From positions 1-64,000 of the forward strand of contig WFNB01000104.1 in assembly GCA_015488755.1 (NCBI GenBank): a stretch of DNA of 64,000 nt, written 5' to 3'. Shown here one piece after another: positions 9,354-18,196 of this stretch. This DNA comes from Gammaproteobacteria bacterium (lineage in GTDB: Bacteria > Pseudomonadota > Gammaproteobacteria > GRL18). Made by a program: the position numbers and the translations under genes. Position 1 is the first letter of the stretch; each line of letters opens with the position of its first letter. The notes below the pieces were generated by a model, which did not search any database, was not told where the DNA came from, and worked only from the letters and a program-made list of their open reading frames with translations.

Positions 9354-9666
9354 TCAGGTAAAACCTCATTAAACGCTATTTATAAAATGTACAACTGGAA
9401 CGATTGTTTTTTTGATAATAGTAAAGTAATTCAACATTTTATTATAATATACTTATTTGTTCTACTATTGATATAAATCAATACACTAAAGTATCACTAA
9501 AAACCTAGTTTCTTCTCTTTGTCACAGTATTCTCTATCACTTTTGGGTAGGATAAATCACACTAGATTAAAGATAGTTTCAAATAAACTATTATGCTAAT
9601 TTTTTGTTAAAATTAATCTCAATATTTAATCTCAACCAAAGATAGATAATTAAGGTAACTCTAATT
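9354..9666. other. Divergent soeABC / tcdA intergenic region
   Basis: 313 bases without a gene, very AT-rich. It holds a perfect FNR-type palindrome at 9468-9481 and, towards soeA, a TATAAT hexamer on the minus strand (9446-9441). For tcdA I see AAGG about 10 bases before its TTG start and no convincing -35/-10 pair. Confidence 0.6.
9441..9481 (-). promoter_or_regulatory. Predicted class II FNR/ANR-type promoter of soeABC
   Basis: The sequence TTGAT-ATAA-ATCAA at 9468-9481 is a perfect FNR/ANR consensus palindrome. On the minus strand a perfect -10 hexamer, TATAAT, lies at 9446-9441. It predicts a transcription start near 9434. The box centre (9474.5) is then about 40.5 bases upstream, within one base of the -41.5 spacing of class II FNR-activated promoters. 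The leader to the soeA ATG would be about 80 bases. The motif and spacing are seen in the sequence; the regulator and the effect of oxygen or nitric oxide are inferred. Confidence 0.6.
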
Positions 9667-10473
9667 TTGACTCCAAATGCCCAATATTCTGATCGCTTTG
9701 CCAGTATGCAGCGCCTCTATGGTCAAGAAAAGGCTCACTTTATTCCACATTTGCATATCTGTGTTATTGGTATTGGTGGTGTCGGCTCATGGGCAGTTGA
9801 GGCATTAGCTCGCTCTGGGGTGGGTGAGATTACCTTAATTGATAATGATGATATTGCTCTGTCTAATATTAATCGCCAGATCCATACCTTAGATAGCACC
9901 ATTGATCAAGCCAAAGTATTGGCCATGCAAGAACGCGTTTTGCAAATCAACCCACAGTGCCGATGCCATGCAATCGACGATCTGGTGACACAAAATAATC
10001 TTGACAAGTATTTTCAAAAAGAGCACTCATTTGATTATGTGATTGACGCCATTGATAGTGCCAAACATAAAAGTGCGCTCATTTATTATTGCAAACGTAA
10101 TAAAATACCTATTATTAGCACAGGTGGCGCAGGTGGTTTGCTCAATCCAACAGCCATTGAAGTGCTTGATTTAAGTAAAACCTATAATGATCCCCTAGCG
10201 GCTAAAGTTCGTTCTGAATTGCGTTACCGTTACAATTTTTCACGTAATACAAAAAAGCGTTTTGGTGTTGAATGTGTATTTTCTACTGAGCAACAAGTAT
10301 ATCCTCAGGCAGATGGCAGTATTGGTCAGGCAAAACCCGACACCAAAGGAGTCAGTCTGGATTGCAATTTTGGCTATGGTTCATCCAGTTGTGTAACCTC
10401 TGTTTTCGGCTTTGTTGCAGCGGCTCGAGTGATTGAAAAAGCACTTGATCGGGCAATAAGGCAACAATTATAA
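9667..10473 (+). CDS. tcdA: tRNA threonylcarbamoyladenosine dehydratase
   Basis: 268 residues of the ThiF/MoeB/E1-like superfamily. The ATP-binding Rossmann motif VIGIGGVGSWAVEALARSG and the following LIDNDDIALSNINRQ match TcdA (CsdL/YgdL). TcdA uses ATP to cyclise t6A37 to ct6A in ANN-decoding tRNAs. The length is that of the family. The start is TTG, with AAGG about 10 bases upstream; no in-frame ATG precedes the conserved MQRLYG. The stop codon lies inside the left copy of a 10-bp direct repeat that flanks a palindromic element. Confidence 0.9.
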   Translation: MTPNAQYSDRFASMQRLYGQEKAHFIPHLHICVIGIGGVGSWAVEALARSGVGEITLIDNDDIALSNINRQIHTLDSTIDQAKVLAMQERVLQINPQCRCHAIDDLVTQNNLDKYFQKEHSFDYVIDAIDSAKHKSALIYYCKRNKIPIISTGGAGGLLNPTAIEVLDLSKTYNDPLAAKVRSELRYRYNFSRNTKKRFGVECVFSTEQQVYPQADGSIGQAKPDTKGVSLDCNFGYGSSSCVTSVFGFVAAARVIEKALDRAIRQQL

Positions 10474-10641
10474 AAAACTCATAGGTAGGTACTTAAGAAT
10501 TTTTGGACTAGGATAACTCTGTGTTTACTACACAAGACGCCGTAAATCCATCCTTGGAGGCTTTATTGCCACATCTATATGGCAAAAACTTCTTCCGCAA
10601 ACACAGAGTTATCCTTAAGTACCTACATATGATAAAAAACT
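10470..10641. repeat. Palindromic miniature element flanked by 10-bp direct repeat
   Basis: The 10-mer ATAAAAAACT occurs at 10470-10479 and again at 10632-10641. Between them lie inverted arms. The inner arm is a perfect 16-bp repeat: GGATAACTCTGTGTTT (10511-10526) against its complement at 10599-10614. The outer arm, 10481-10497 against 10615-10631, matches at 16 of 17 positions. A 13-base insert (10498-10510) separates the arms on the left only. The centre has smaller hairpins (TTGCCA with TGGCAA, 10566-10584). This is the structure of a MITE-like or interspersed palindromic repeat with target-site duplication. No coding capacity is present. The rest of the 10474-10825 gap shows only a short ACCAGA/TCTGGT hairpin. 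Confidence 0.65.
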
Positions 10642-10825
10642 AATTACTTTCAGCCTATTTAAGAAGTATACCAGAATGTCTGGTCTGGTAGGTTGTATTG
10701 GTGGTGTTTATAACGATAGGGTGAGTAGTTACGTTATTTTAATAAAAAGCTTTTTAATTTTTTCATCCATATCATTCAAGCTCCAGAAAAATATAAAAAA
10801 GAATCATAAACAAGGAGATTAATTT

Positions 10826-10987
10826 ATGATGATAGGTCCTTATATCTATACAGGAATACTCTTTCTTGTGTTTATTTATCTGGCATATAAAGTCTATACC
10901 AGAAAGAAAAAAGAACGAGAGGCATATGAAGAGCGAGAAGAGGATGTTTTTTATGAAGCCACTAAAAATATTAGGCGAGATCGCTAA
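10826..10987 (+). CDS. Small single-pass membrane protein (53 aa), unknown
   Basis: ATG at 10826 follows a strong ribosome site, AAGGAG, at 10812-10817 (8-base spacing). The 53-residue product has an N-terminal hydrophobic segment (about residues 5-22, YIYTGILFLVFIYLAYKV) and a highly charged C-terminal half rich in Lys, Arg and Glu. It ends at TAA 10985-10987, shortly before the convergent PCuAC gene. I do not recognise the family. The good ribosome site, sensible topology and position in an otherwise empty gap support it as real. Confidence 0.6.
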   Translation: MMIGPYIYTGILFLVFIYLAYKVYTRKKKEREAYEEREEDVFYEATKNIRRDR

Positions 10988-10998
10988 TGGGAAGTGAC

Positions 10999-11451
10999 TT
11001 ATTTTATCATTCCTTTCATCATAATCTTACGCACTGGGGCAATAATCGTCTGTTTACTGCCATCACTGAATTCGAGATTGATAGTGATTTTTTTATCTAA
11101 GGCTAATGTCTCTTTAAGATCAATCAGCATAATGTGATAGCCACCGGGTTTTAGTAAAGTATTACTTTTTGCTGGTATTTCAATACGCTCCACACGGCGC
11201 ATTTTCATCATCCCCCTATCATGAATATGCTCATGCAATTCAACCACATTCGCAATTGGGCTAGTTGCCTTAATTAAATAATTCGTTTTAGCTGAATTAT
11301 TGTGTAATTGTAAAAAAGCCGCACTAATGGTTTGTCCTGGTGGTATTGCTCTAACATAGGGATCAATAATGGTAATGCCATCGATAGTTGCTATAGCACT
11401 ATTATGAGCAATACTCAGCAGTACAAATAATACAGATAATAATAACTTCAT
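10999..11451 (-). CDS. Periplasmic copper chaperone PCu(A)C
   Basis: 150 residues with an N-terminal signal peptide (MKLLLSVLFVLLSIAHNSAIA). The copper-binding motif of the PCu(A)C (DUF461) family is visible: VELHEHIHDRGMMKMRRVE followed by GGYHIMLIDL, giving the His/Met ligands. These proteins carry Cu(I) in the periplasm and deliver it to the CuA or CuB site of haem-copper oxidases, often with Sco. It is the last gene of a three-gene minus-strand set, 44 bases after the Sco gene. A Met-rich tail (KIMMKGMIK) may add copper ligands. Confidence 0.9.
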   Translation of the reverse strand: MKLLLSVLFVLLSIAHNSAIATIDGITIIDPYVRAIPPGQTISAAFLQLHNNSAKTNYLIKATSPIANVVELHEHIHDRGMMKMRRVERIEIPAKSNTLLKPGGYHIMLIDLKETLALDKKITINLEFSDGSKQTIIAPVRKIMMKGMIK

Positions 11452-11495
11452 AATAACCTCTTTTTAATTTAACAGCTTATTTTATGCATCAGGCA

Positions 11496-12101
11496 TTAGT
11501 GCTCTCTTTTGGAGTATTTTTTAATCGCTACTAGAATCTTAGCAGGTGGTGTTGCATGAGGCAGACGCTCAACAAGCTGTCCATTTGGATCAATCACATA
11601 GGTTTCTGATGTATGATCAACCACATAGTTAGTCGCTGAATCCTGCACCACTTTTTGGTAAGCAACACCATATCGATCAGCAACTTCTTTGATAACCTCA
11701 GGCGCTGCTGTTAAGCCCAAAATAGAAGGATGAAAATAGTGTGTGTATTCTGCTAAACGCTCCAAGGTATCGCGCTCTGGATCAACACTAATAAAAATCC
11801 CCTGAACTCCTTTTAGCTCTTGCCCACTTAATTGTGTAAAGGCATTTGCCATCATTGATAAATTGGTCGGACAAATATCTGGGCACATGGTATAGCCAAA
11901 ATAAATTAGACTGACTTTACCTCGAAAATCAGCTAAAGACACCGCCCCTTTTGAGGAATTTAGGGTGAAATCCCCCCCCTTTGCCTGAGGTATTGCAAGT
12001 CGTTGATTATCGACTTTAGGTTGCCAGATAAAGAGTACAAAAACACAAGCAAGCACTAATGCAACAATAACAATGGGAAGTATTTTTTTCATTAGCATCA
12101 A
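11496..12101 (-). CDS. SCO1/SenC family copper-delivery protein
   Basis: 201 residues. One N-terminal membrane anchor (about residues 8-28) precedes a thioredoxin-like periplasmic domain. The CPDICP motif supplies the two copper-binding cysteines, and the distal histidine is in YVVDHTSETYVID. Sco proteins insert or reduce the CuA site of cytochrome c oxidase. The start overlaps the stop of the upstream gene by 4 bases (ATGA). No oxidase gene is in the window, so the target is encoded elsewhere. Confidence 0.92.
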   Translation of the reverse strand: MMLMKKILPIVIVALVLACVFVLFIWQPKVDNQRLAIPQAKGGDFTLNSSKGAVSLADFRGKVSLIYFGYTMCPDICPTNLSMMANAFTQLSGQELKGVQGIFISVDPERDTLERLAEYTHYFHPSILGLTAAPEVIKEVADRYGVAYQKVVQDSATNYVVDHTSETYVIDPNGQLVERLPHATPPAKILVAIKKYSKREH

Positions 12102-12571
12102 TGTTTGTGAGTGGTGAAAATAAAAGGCGCAACCACTATCCCTTTCTCTGTTTGTAAATAGACATCAGCCTGCCATTGCATACTATTGCGGATACAAACA
12201 GGAAGCATTCCTTTGGCTGAATAAAGGCCGTCTTTATCAGCCTTAAGAGCAACATTATTAGGCCCCATATTCATGGTCGTGCCTTTAAAGTCAACTGAGA
12301 CTGCTTCAGGTTTTATTCCTTGTGTGGTGACATTAATATGAATGATTTGTACCAGTGGAATCGGCTTAGGTTGCAGATCAAGCGTAACACTGCCTCCATT
12401 GGGCAAAGTTAAACGACAGGCGGTTTTTTGTAAATCACACGAAGTGTCCGGTGACACCTGAGCAATAATGGTATTTTTCTTTGCTATTTCAAGTTTATAA
12501 TATCCTGCCAAGAGCAAGCAGATAATTAACACACCAGAAATGAGCAGCATGAATAAATTACGTTTTTCCAT
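12098..12571 (-). CDS. Membrane-anchored periplasmic protein, FixH/YtkA-like, in copper operon
   Basis: 157 residues with an N-terminal hydrophobic anchor (about residues 6-24) and a periplasmic beta-rich domain. The conserved-looking pieces are CDLQKTACRLTLPNGG, MNMGPNNVALKAD and GMLPVCIRNSMQW. Cysteine and methionine residues in these pieces suggest metal binding, and the fold resembles the FixH/YtkA-like domain; this is inference. It is the first gene of the Sco-PCuAC unit and overlaps the Sco gene by 4 bases, so a role in copper delivery or oxidase maturation is likely. Confidence 0.65.
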   Translation of the reverse strand: MEKRNLFMLLISGVLIICLLLAGYYKLEIAKKNTIIAQVSPDTSCDLQKTACRLTLPNGGSVTLDLQPKPIPLVQIIHINVTTQGIKPEAVSVDFKGTTMNMGPNNVALKADKDGLYSAKGMLPVCIRNSMQWQADVYLQTEKGIVVAPFIFTTHKH

Positions 12572-12744
12572 AAGCAGATTCTAATCTATTTAATAAAAAC
12601 ATCATCTACCCCTGAGTAGATGTGTGAAATAACACAGTTTTTCTCATACCAAGCCTTGTAGATTTAGTGCCATGGACATTCGCAGTAGGCTCAACTGATT
12701 GATTTAGGTTAAAATAAGCAATTTACGATTAAACAGAGGTTTTT

Positions 12745-15700
12745 GTGGATAAATTTATTTCTGGTCAACGTTGGATCAGTAATGCCGAGTTACAATTAGG
12801 ACTGGGTACTCTCATTGAAGTTGGCCATCGTACCATCAGCCTGCATTTTATTGCCAGTGATGAAACTCGAACCTATGCCAAAGACAATGCGCCATTAAGC
12901 CGTGTTATTTATGATCAGGGAGTACAAGTCTATTCCATTGATGGTGTACAGATTCAGATTACTCAAGTGGTAGAAAGGGATGGTTTGGTGACCTATCATG
13001 GTCATACTAAACAAGGCGAGGACATTACTCTAGAAGAAACACAATTGGATCATCAGATCCAACTTAACCGCCCTGCTGAGCGCCTTTTTATTGGCCAAAT
13101 CGATAAAAATTACTGGTTTAAAGTACGCTATCAGAGCCAAAAGAAAAATGCCGAGCTGAATCAGTCCGAATTATTTGGCTTAACAGGCGCACGTACCAGC
13201 TTAATTGCACATCAATTGTATATTGCTCATGAAGTGGCCACTCGTTATGCACCAAGAGTGCTACTCGCTGATGAAGTAGGGCTGGGTAAAACCATTGAAG
13301 CAGGCTTAATTATTCATCATCAATTACTCAATGAATATGCTCAACGGGTGTTTATTGTGGTACCAGAAAGCTTACTGCATCAATGGTTATTAGAAATGCT
13401 GCGCCGATTTAACCTACTCTTTAGCATTTTTGATAGCCAGCGTTGTCAGGCTGAAACTTATACTGAGGATCAGACAAAGAGCAAGAGCGATGATAATAAA
13501 GCATCAAATAACCCCTTTCTCAGTGAGCAATTGGTGTTATGTTCCTTAGAATTTCTTGCCCAAAATCCAGAATATCATCAATACGCACAACAAGGTGAGT
13601 GGGATCTATTGGTTGTTGATGAGGCTCATCATTTACAGTGGCACCCACAAGCACCTAGTCATGAATATCAGCTTATTGAGCAACTCAGCCAAAGCACTGC
13701 CGGAGTACTGTTACTCACAGCCACTCCCGAGCAATTAGGTATTGAAAGCCATTTTGCCCGCTTACGTCTGCTTGATCCCGATAGATTCCCTAACTTAGAA
13801 GCATTTATTGCTGAGGAAAAAAGCTATCAACCCATCGCTCAAGTCATGGAGTCTTTACTCTCTGAACAGGCGCTTGATGCAGATACTCTGACTATTTTAA
13901 AAAATGTCTTAACGAATATACCGTTATCTGATACTGTATTATCCGAGACAGAGATCAACAAGCCAACTAATAAACAAGCCATAATTGAACAGTTATTGGA
14001 TCGACATGGCACAGGTCGAGTGCTGTTTCGCAATACTCGAAAAACCATCTCTGGCTTTCCCGTCAGAAAAGTGTTTGCTCACGCACTGCCTATACCAGAT
14101 GACTATGCCCATGTACTCGAACACTTTTGCAGTACATTTAACACTCTCTCAGGTAAGCACTCAGACAAACACTCAGAAGAGGACAACTTTTCCCCCTTAG
14201 TGCTTTTCCCTGAACGTTTGTGGATCATCGCCGCAGAGCAAGACCAGCAAACACTGGCAATAGCGTCTTGGACAGAGACTGATCCCAGAGTGTCATGGCT
14301 GGCTCAATGGCTACTTGAACAAAGACAAAACAGCTTACTCAATGACACTGCTATTAATAAAACACTGGTGATCACAGCGCATGCATCCACCGCAATTGAA
14401 CTGGCCGAGACCTTAAAAATAAAGTTTGGTATTCATGCCGCCATCTTTCATGAAGACTTGAGTCTGATAGAGCGAGATCGTTTTGCCGCATTTTTTGCTG
14501 ATACTGAAAACGGGGCATCGGTCTTAATTTGCTCTGAAATTGGCAGTGAAGGACGTAATTTTCAATTTGCCCATCAGATGGTATTATTTGATCTGCCTCT
14601 TAATCCTGATTTACTTGAGCAACGTATTGGCCGTTTGGATCGTATTGGTCAAACAAAGGCTATTAGCATTCATGTTCCCTATTTACAAGGCAGTGCACAA
14701 GAAAGCTTATTTCACTGGTATCATCAGGGGCTTAATGCCTTTGAGCAAACCTGCCCTGCTGGACATAATGTATTTACCCAGCTACAAAGCCAATTAATGT
14801 CTTTATTAATGCAACCGGATGCAATGGTTTCTAAAGCGACTCATACAAACAAAACACTGCACTCACTGATAGAACAAACTCAACACTTACATAGCAAGCT
14901 CAATAGCGCATTGCATGAAGGACGGGATCAATTATTAGAATATAATTCCTGCCGTCAACCTCAGGCAGATCAACTCTGCTTACTGGCCGAACAAAATCAC
15001 TCACCTTCTGAACTGCGCCACTATATGCAAAGTGCTTTTGATGCCTTTGGTATTGAACATAGTGAGCACAGTGATCGCTGTTATATTATTGCCCCCAGCG
15101 AACACATGATACATCAGTTTCCCGGCTTGCCTGATGATGGCATGACAATCACCTATGATCGTTCCATAGCACTGGCCAATGAAGACATACAATTTTTTAC
15201 TTGGGAGCACCCCATCGTCAGAACGGCAATGGATATGATCCTCAGTAATGAACTGGGTAATACCGCCATGACGACGATAGATAGCGCCCAGCTTAGTGAG
15301 ATTAATGACACAATGCTTAAGCCTGGCAGTTTATTATTAGAGTGTCTATTTATATTACCAACCCGTGCCCATAAATCCTTACACGTTAATCGTTATCTGC
15401 CAGCCAATAGTATTCGTATTCTTGTTGATGAGCACCATTGCGATCTCAGTGAGCACATCAGCCACCATGACATTCATATTGGTGAAGCCAATAGCCAGAG
15501 AATTAAGAAAAACATTGCTCAGCAGATCATTCAAGTAAAAGAAGAAAACTTAAAAAAGATGATCGCCCATGCAGAGCAACTATGCTTACAACGCAGCCCA
15601 AAATTACTTGATGCAGCCAAGAAAGCCAGTGAAGCGGTCTTAATGAATGAAGTTGACCGTCTCAAAGCATTGGCTCAGGTCAACCCGAATATTCGTGATG

Positions 15701-15801
15701 AAGAAATTGATTTTTTTGCCCAACAACTCACCTCTCTTGATGACTTCTTTACTAGCATAAAACCAAGCTTAGATGCTCTGCGAGCCATTATTGTGACTTG
15801 A
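12745..15801 (+). CDS. rapA: RNA polymerase-associated Swi2/Snf2 ATPase RapA
   Basis: 1018 residues. N-terminal RapA domains (GQRWISNAELQLGLG) are followed by the Snf2 helicase core: Walker A in LLADEVGLGKTIEAGLI, the DEAHH box in LLVVDEAHH, LLTATPEQLG, and the C-terminal motif LEQRIGRLDRIGQ. RapA binds RNA polymerase and helps to recycle it after transcription. The start is GTG at 12745 with AGAGG 8 bases upstream. The length is close to the roughly 970 residues of the enteric protein; small Ser/His-rich insertions account for the difference. Confidence 0.95.
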   Translation: MDKFISGQRWISNAELQLGLGTLIEVGHRTISLHFIASDETRTYAKDNAPLSRVIYDQGVQVYSIDGVQIQITQVVERDGLVTYHGHTKQGEDITLEETQLDHQIQLNRPAERLFIGQIDKNYWFKVRYQSQKKNAELNQSELFGLTGARTSLIAHQLYIAHEVATRYAPRVLLADEVGLGKTIEAGLIIHHQLLNEYAQRVFIVVPESLLHQWLLEMLRRFNLLFSIFDSQRCQAETYTEDQTKSKSDDNKASNNPFLSEQLVLCSLEFLAQNPEYHQYAQQGEWDLLVVDEAHHLQWHPQAPSHEYQLIEQLSQSTAGVLLLTATPEQLGIESHFARLRLLDPDRFPNLEAFIAEEKSYQPIAQVMESLLSEQALDADTLTILKNVLTNIPLSDTVLSETEINKPTNKQAIIEQLLDRHGTGRVLFRNTRKTISGFPVRKVFAHALPIPDDYAHVLEHFCSTFNTLSGKHSDKHSEEDNFSPLVLFPERLWIIAAEQDQQTLAIASWTETDPRVSWLAQWLLEQRQNSLLNDTAINKTLVITAHASTAIELAETLKIKFGIHAAIFHEDLSLIERDRFAAFFADTENGASVLICSEIGSEGRNFQFAHQMVLFDLPLNPDLLEQRIGRLDRIGQTKAISIHVPYLQGSAQESLFHWYHQGLNAFEQTCPAGHNVFTQLQSQLMSLLMQPDAMVSKATHTNKTLHSLIEQTQHLHSKLNSALHEGRDQLLEYNSCRQPQADQLCLLAEQNHSPSELRHYMQSAFDAFGIEHSEHSDRCYIIAPSEHMIHQFPGLPDDGMTITYDRSIALANEDIQFFTWEHPIVRTAMDMILSNELGNTAMTTIDSAQLSEINDTMLKPGSLLLECLFILPTRAHKSLHVNRYLPANSIRILVDEHHCDLSEHISHHDIHIGEANSQRIKKNIAQQIIQVKEENLKKMIAHAEQLCLQRSPKLLDAAKKASEAVLMNEVDRLKALAQVNPNIRDEEIDFFAQQLTSLDDFFTSIKPSLDALRAIIVT

Positions 15802-15861
15802 TTGATGGCCTAATTATTAGCATAATACGCCACTAACTAACAATAAGGCACAAATCAGACA

Positions 15862-16965
15862 ATGAGCCAGACAATGAGCATGAGTAAACCTCCTATTGAT
15901 AATACCAATATTATTGCAGAAAAAATTTTAACGCCACCTATCGAGTTAAAAAAACAACTGCCCATTAGCGAACGTGCTGAACAAACCATATTGAATGGCC
16001 GTCAGGCCATTCGTAATATTCTTAGAGGGGATGATCACCGCCTCATTGTAGTCACAGGCCCCTGTTCGATTCATGATAGTCACTCTGCCAAAGAATACGC
16101 CCAACGGCTAAAAAAAATCAGTGATGAACTCAGTGATACCTTACTCATTGTCATGCGTATTTACTTTGAAAAACCCCGTACCACTGTGGGTTGGAAGGGT
16201 ATGATCAATGACCCTGATCTCAATGGCAGCTTTAATGTGACTGAAGGCTTGCATCAGGCGCGTGAATTATTGCTCTGGATGGCTGAATTAGGCTTACCGG
16301 TTGGTACAGAAGCTCTGGATCCTGTAACACCGCAATATTTATCTGATTTGTTTTCTTGGACAGCCATTGGTGCTCGTACTACCGAGTCACAAACCCATAG
16401 AGAAATGGCTAGTGGTTTATCCACCCCTGTTGGTTTTAAAAATGGCACTGATGGTAACTTAGGCGTTGCTATCAATGCCTTACATTCCGTTTCTGCTACT
16501 CATCATTTTCTAGGTATTAACCAACAAGGTCAGGTGGTACAATTAACCACTAAAGGCAATACCTGTGGCCATATTATTTTACGAGGTGGTAAAACATCCA
16601 ACTACGATTCCGTTAGTATTGCCTTGGGTGAACAAGCATTAGCGGATGCCGAATTGGCAAAAAACCTAATGGTGGATTGCAGTCATGGCAATTCAAATAA
16701 GCAACCTGAATTACAACCTCTAGTGGCTAACGATGTCGTACAGCAAATATTAGAAGGCAATCAATCCATTATCGGTATCATGCTCGAAAGTCATTTACAC
16801 AAGGGTAATCAAGCCATTCCAGAAGATCTGTCACAATTACAATACGGTGTATCGCTAACCGATGCCTGCATTGATTGGGCAACAACCGAAACACTCTTAC
16901 GTGATATGGCTGAACGTTTACAGCCCGTATTACCTGAGCGTCGTAGACAGACGATAAAGCAGTAA
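15862..16965 (+). CDS. 3-deoxy-7-phosphoheptulonate synthase (DAHP synthase, class I)
   Basis: 367 residues of the AroF/AroG/AroH type. Conserved pieces are VVTGPCSIHD, RIYFEKPRTTVGWKG, SGLSTPVGFKNGTDG and VDCSHGNSNK. It condenses phosphoenolpyruvate with erythrose 4-phosphate, the first step of the shikimate pathway. Which aromatic amino acid inhibits it cannot be read with confidence. It is followed after 25 bases by a cytochrome gene; the pairing is probably accidental. Confidence 0.93.
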   Translation: MSQTMSMSKPPIDNTNIIAEKILTPPIELKKQLPISERAEQTILNGRQAIRNILRGDDHRLIVVTGPCSIHDSHSAKEYAQRLKKISDELSDTLLIVMRIYFEKPRTTVGWKGMINDPDLNGSFNVTEGLHQARELLLWMAELGLPVGTEALDPVTPQYLSDLFSWTAIGARTTESQTHREMASGLSTPVGFKNGTDGNLGVAINALHSVSATHHFLGINQQGQVVQLTTKGNTCGHIILRGGKTSNYDSVSIALGEQALADAELAKNLMVDCSHGNSNKQPELQPLVANDVVQQILEGNQSIIGIMLESHLHKGNQAIPEDLSQLQYGVSLTDACIDWATTETLLRDMAERLQPVLPERRRQTIKQ

Positions 16966-16990
16966 AAAATCCCTTTAGCTGGCTGAGACT

Positions 16991-18139
16991 ATGATAAAAC
17001 AACTTTTAATCACTCTTGGCCTGCTCGCCACTATTATTTTTATTTTATTTCTCCTTAACCCCAATTCCATTTACCAGATCAACCAAAAAACAGCCCAGTT
17101 TGCTCCCTTACAAAGCATACCCAAAGGACTTATTTCCTTAAAAGCAAAAGATTGTGGTATTTGTCATCAGGAAATTTATCAGGAATGGCAAACGTCCTTA
17201 CATTCAAGAGCCTATCGTGATCCCTTTTTTCAGGCCTACCTAAAAAAGGATAAGGACGACCCCACCTGTTTGGTGTGTCACACGCCTTTACTGAATCAAA
17301 GCCCTGTTATACTCTCTTCTGCATCTGGTCAATACGATGATCTCACCAGTACCGACAACCCACATTTTGATGCACAACTACAACAAGAAGGCGTCACTTG
17401 TGCAGGCTGTCACCTTCGAGAGGGTATTATTTACGGACCTTATAAAAAAACAGAGCTTAATGCCCCACATCCCGTTGCCTACGATAAAAAATTTCGTCAA
17501 AAAACATTATGTAAGCAATGTCATGAAGTTCCAAGTAAAGACTTTTCACTTATGAATGATGGGATTTGTAGTACCGGTATGGAATCAGACAGTGGTATCT
17601 GGGCGGCTAAGGGCTTTATTTGTCAAGACTGTCATATGCCACAAATAAAACGACCTCTTATGGCAGGCTACCCCAGTCGTGAGGGTAAACAACACCTTTG
17701 GCCTGGTGGTTATTCAAACCACCAATTGCAAAAAGTCTTTACCTTTAAGGCACACAAAATTGATGACACGATTCAAATCACTATCACCAATAGTGGTGCT
17801 GGACATAAAGCACCTACGGGTGATACCGATCGTTTTATTGTTTTGGATTTTTATTGGCGCACCGATAAAGGCAAACACATCGCTTTGGACACCATTGAAT
17901 TTAAACGCCAAGTGATCTGGCAACCCATTATGTTTGTGCTCTCAGATAATCGCCTAGCACCGGGAGCCAGTACACAGCTGAGTGTCATAGCCCCTTCTGA
18001 ATCAGGCACACTCTACGTTGATGCCAGCTATCATATTATGACTGAGCGTTCATTAGCACGTTTAAAAGATAAATTCTCACTCAAGAATGAACCGCCAATA
18101 CAACGAGTCTTTATTAAACAGCAAAAGATTGAACTCTAA
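16991..18139 (+). CDS. Pentahaem c-type cytochrome (cytochrome c554-like)
   Basis: 382 residues with an uncleaved-looking N-terminal anchor (residues 4-22) and five CxxCH haem sites at C55, C93, C137, C174 and C211. The N-terminal layout (CGICH-x-EIYQEWQTSLHSRAYRDP) is that of the cytochrome c554/c' family. The C-terminal 150 residues are haem-free and beta-rich (ITNSGAGHKAPTGDTDRF). It should be a periplasmic electron carrier facing out from the inner membrane. Substrate and partners are unknown. Its neighbours (aromatic biosynthesis and isocitrate dehydrogenase) give no functional hint. Confidence 0.82.
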   Translation: MIKQLLITLGLLATIIFILFLLNPNSIYQINQKTAQFAPLQSIPKGLISLKAKDCGICHQEIYQEWQTSLHSRAYRDPFFQAYLKKDKDDPTCLVCHTPLLNQSPVILSSASGQYDDLTSTDNPHFDAQLQQEGVTCAGCHLREGIIYGPYKKTELNAPHPVAYDKKFRQKTLCKQCHEVPSKDFSLMNDGICSTGMESDSGIWAAKGFICQDCHMPQIKRPLMAGYPSREGKQHLWPGGYSNHQLQKVFTFKAHKIDDTIQITITNSGAGHKAPTGDTDRFIVLDFYWRTDKGKHIALDTIEFKRQVIWQPIMFVLSDNRLAPGASTQLSVIAPSESGTLYVDASYHIMTERSLARLKDKFSLKNEPPIQRVFIKQQKIEL

Positions 18140-18196
18140 TTTGCCAATAACAACCGTCGCTTAAACCTAAATAGCCAATAGCAGGAATTTTATATT

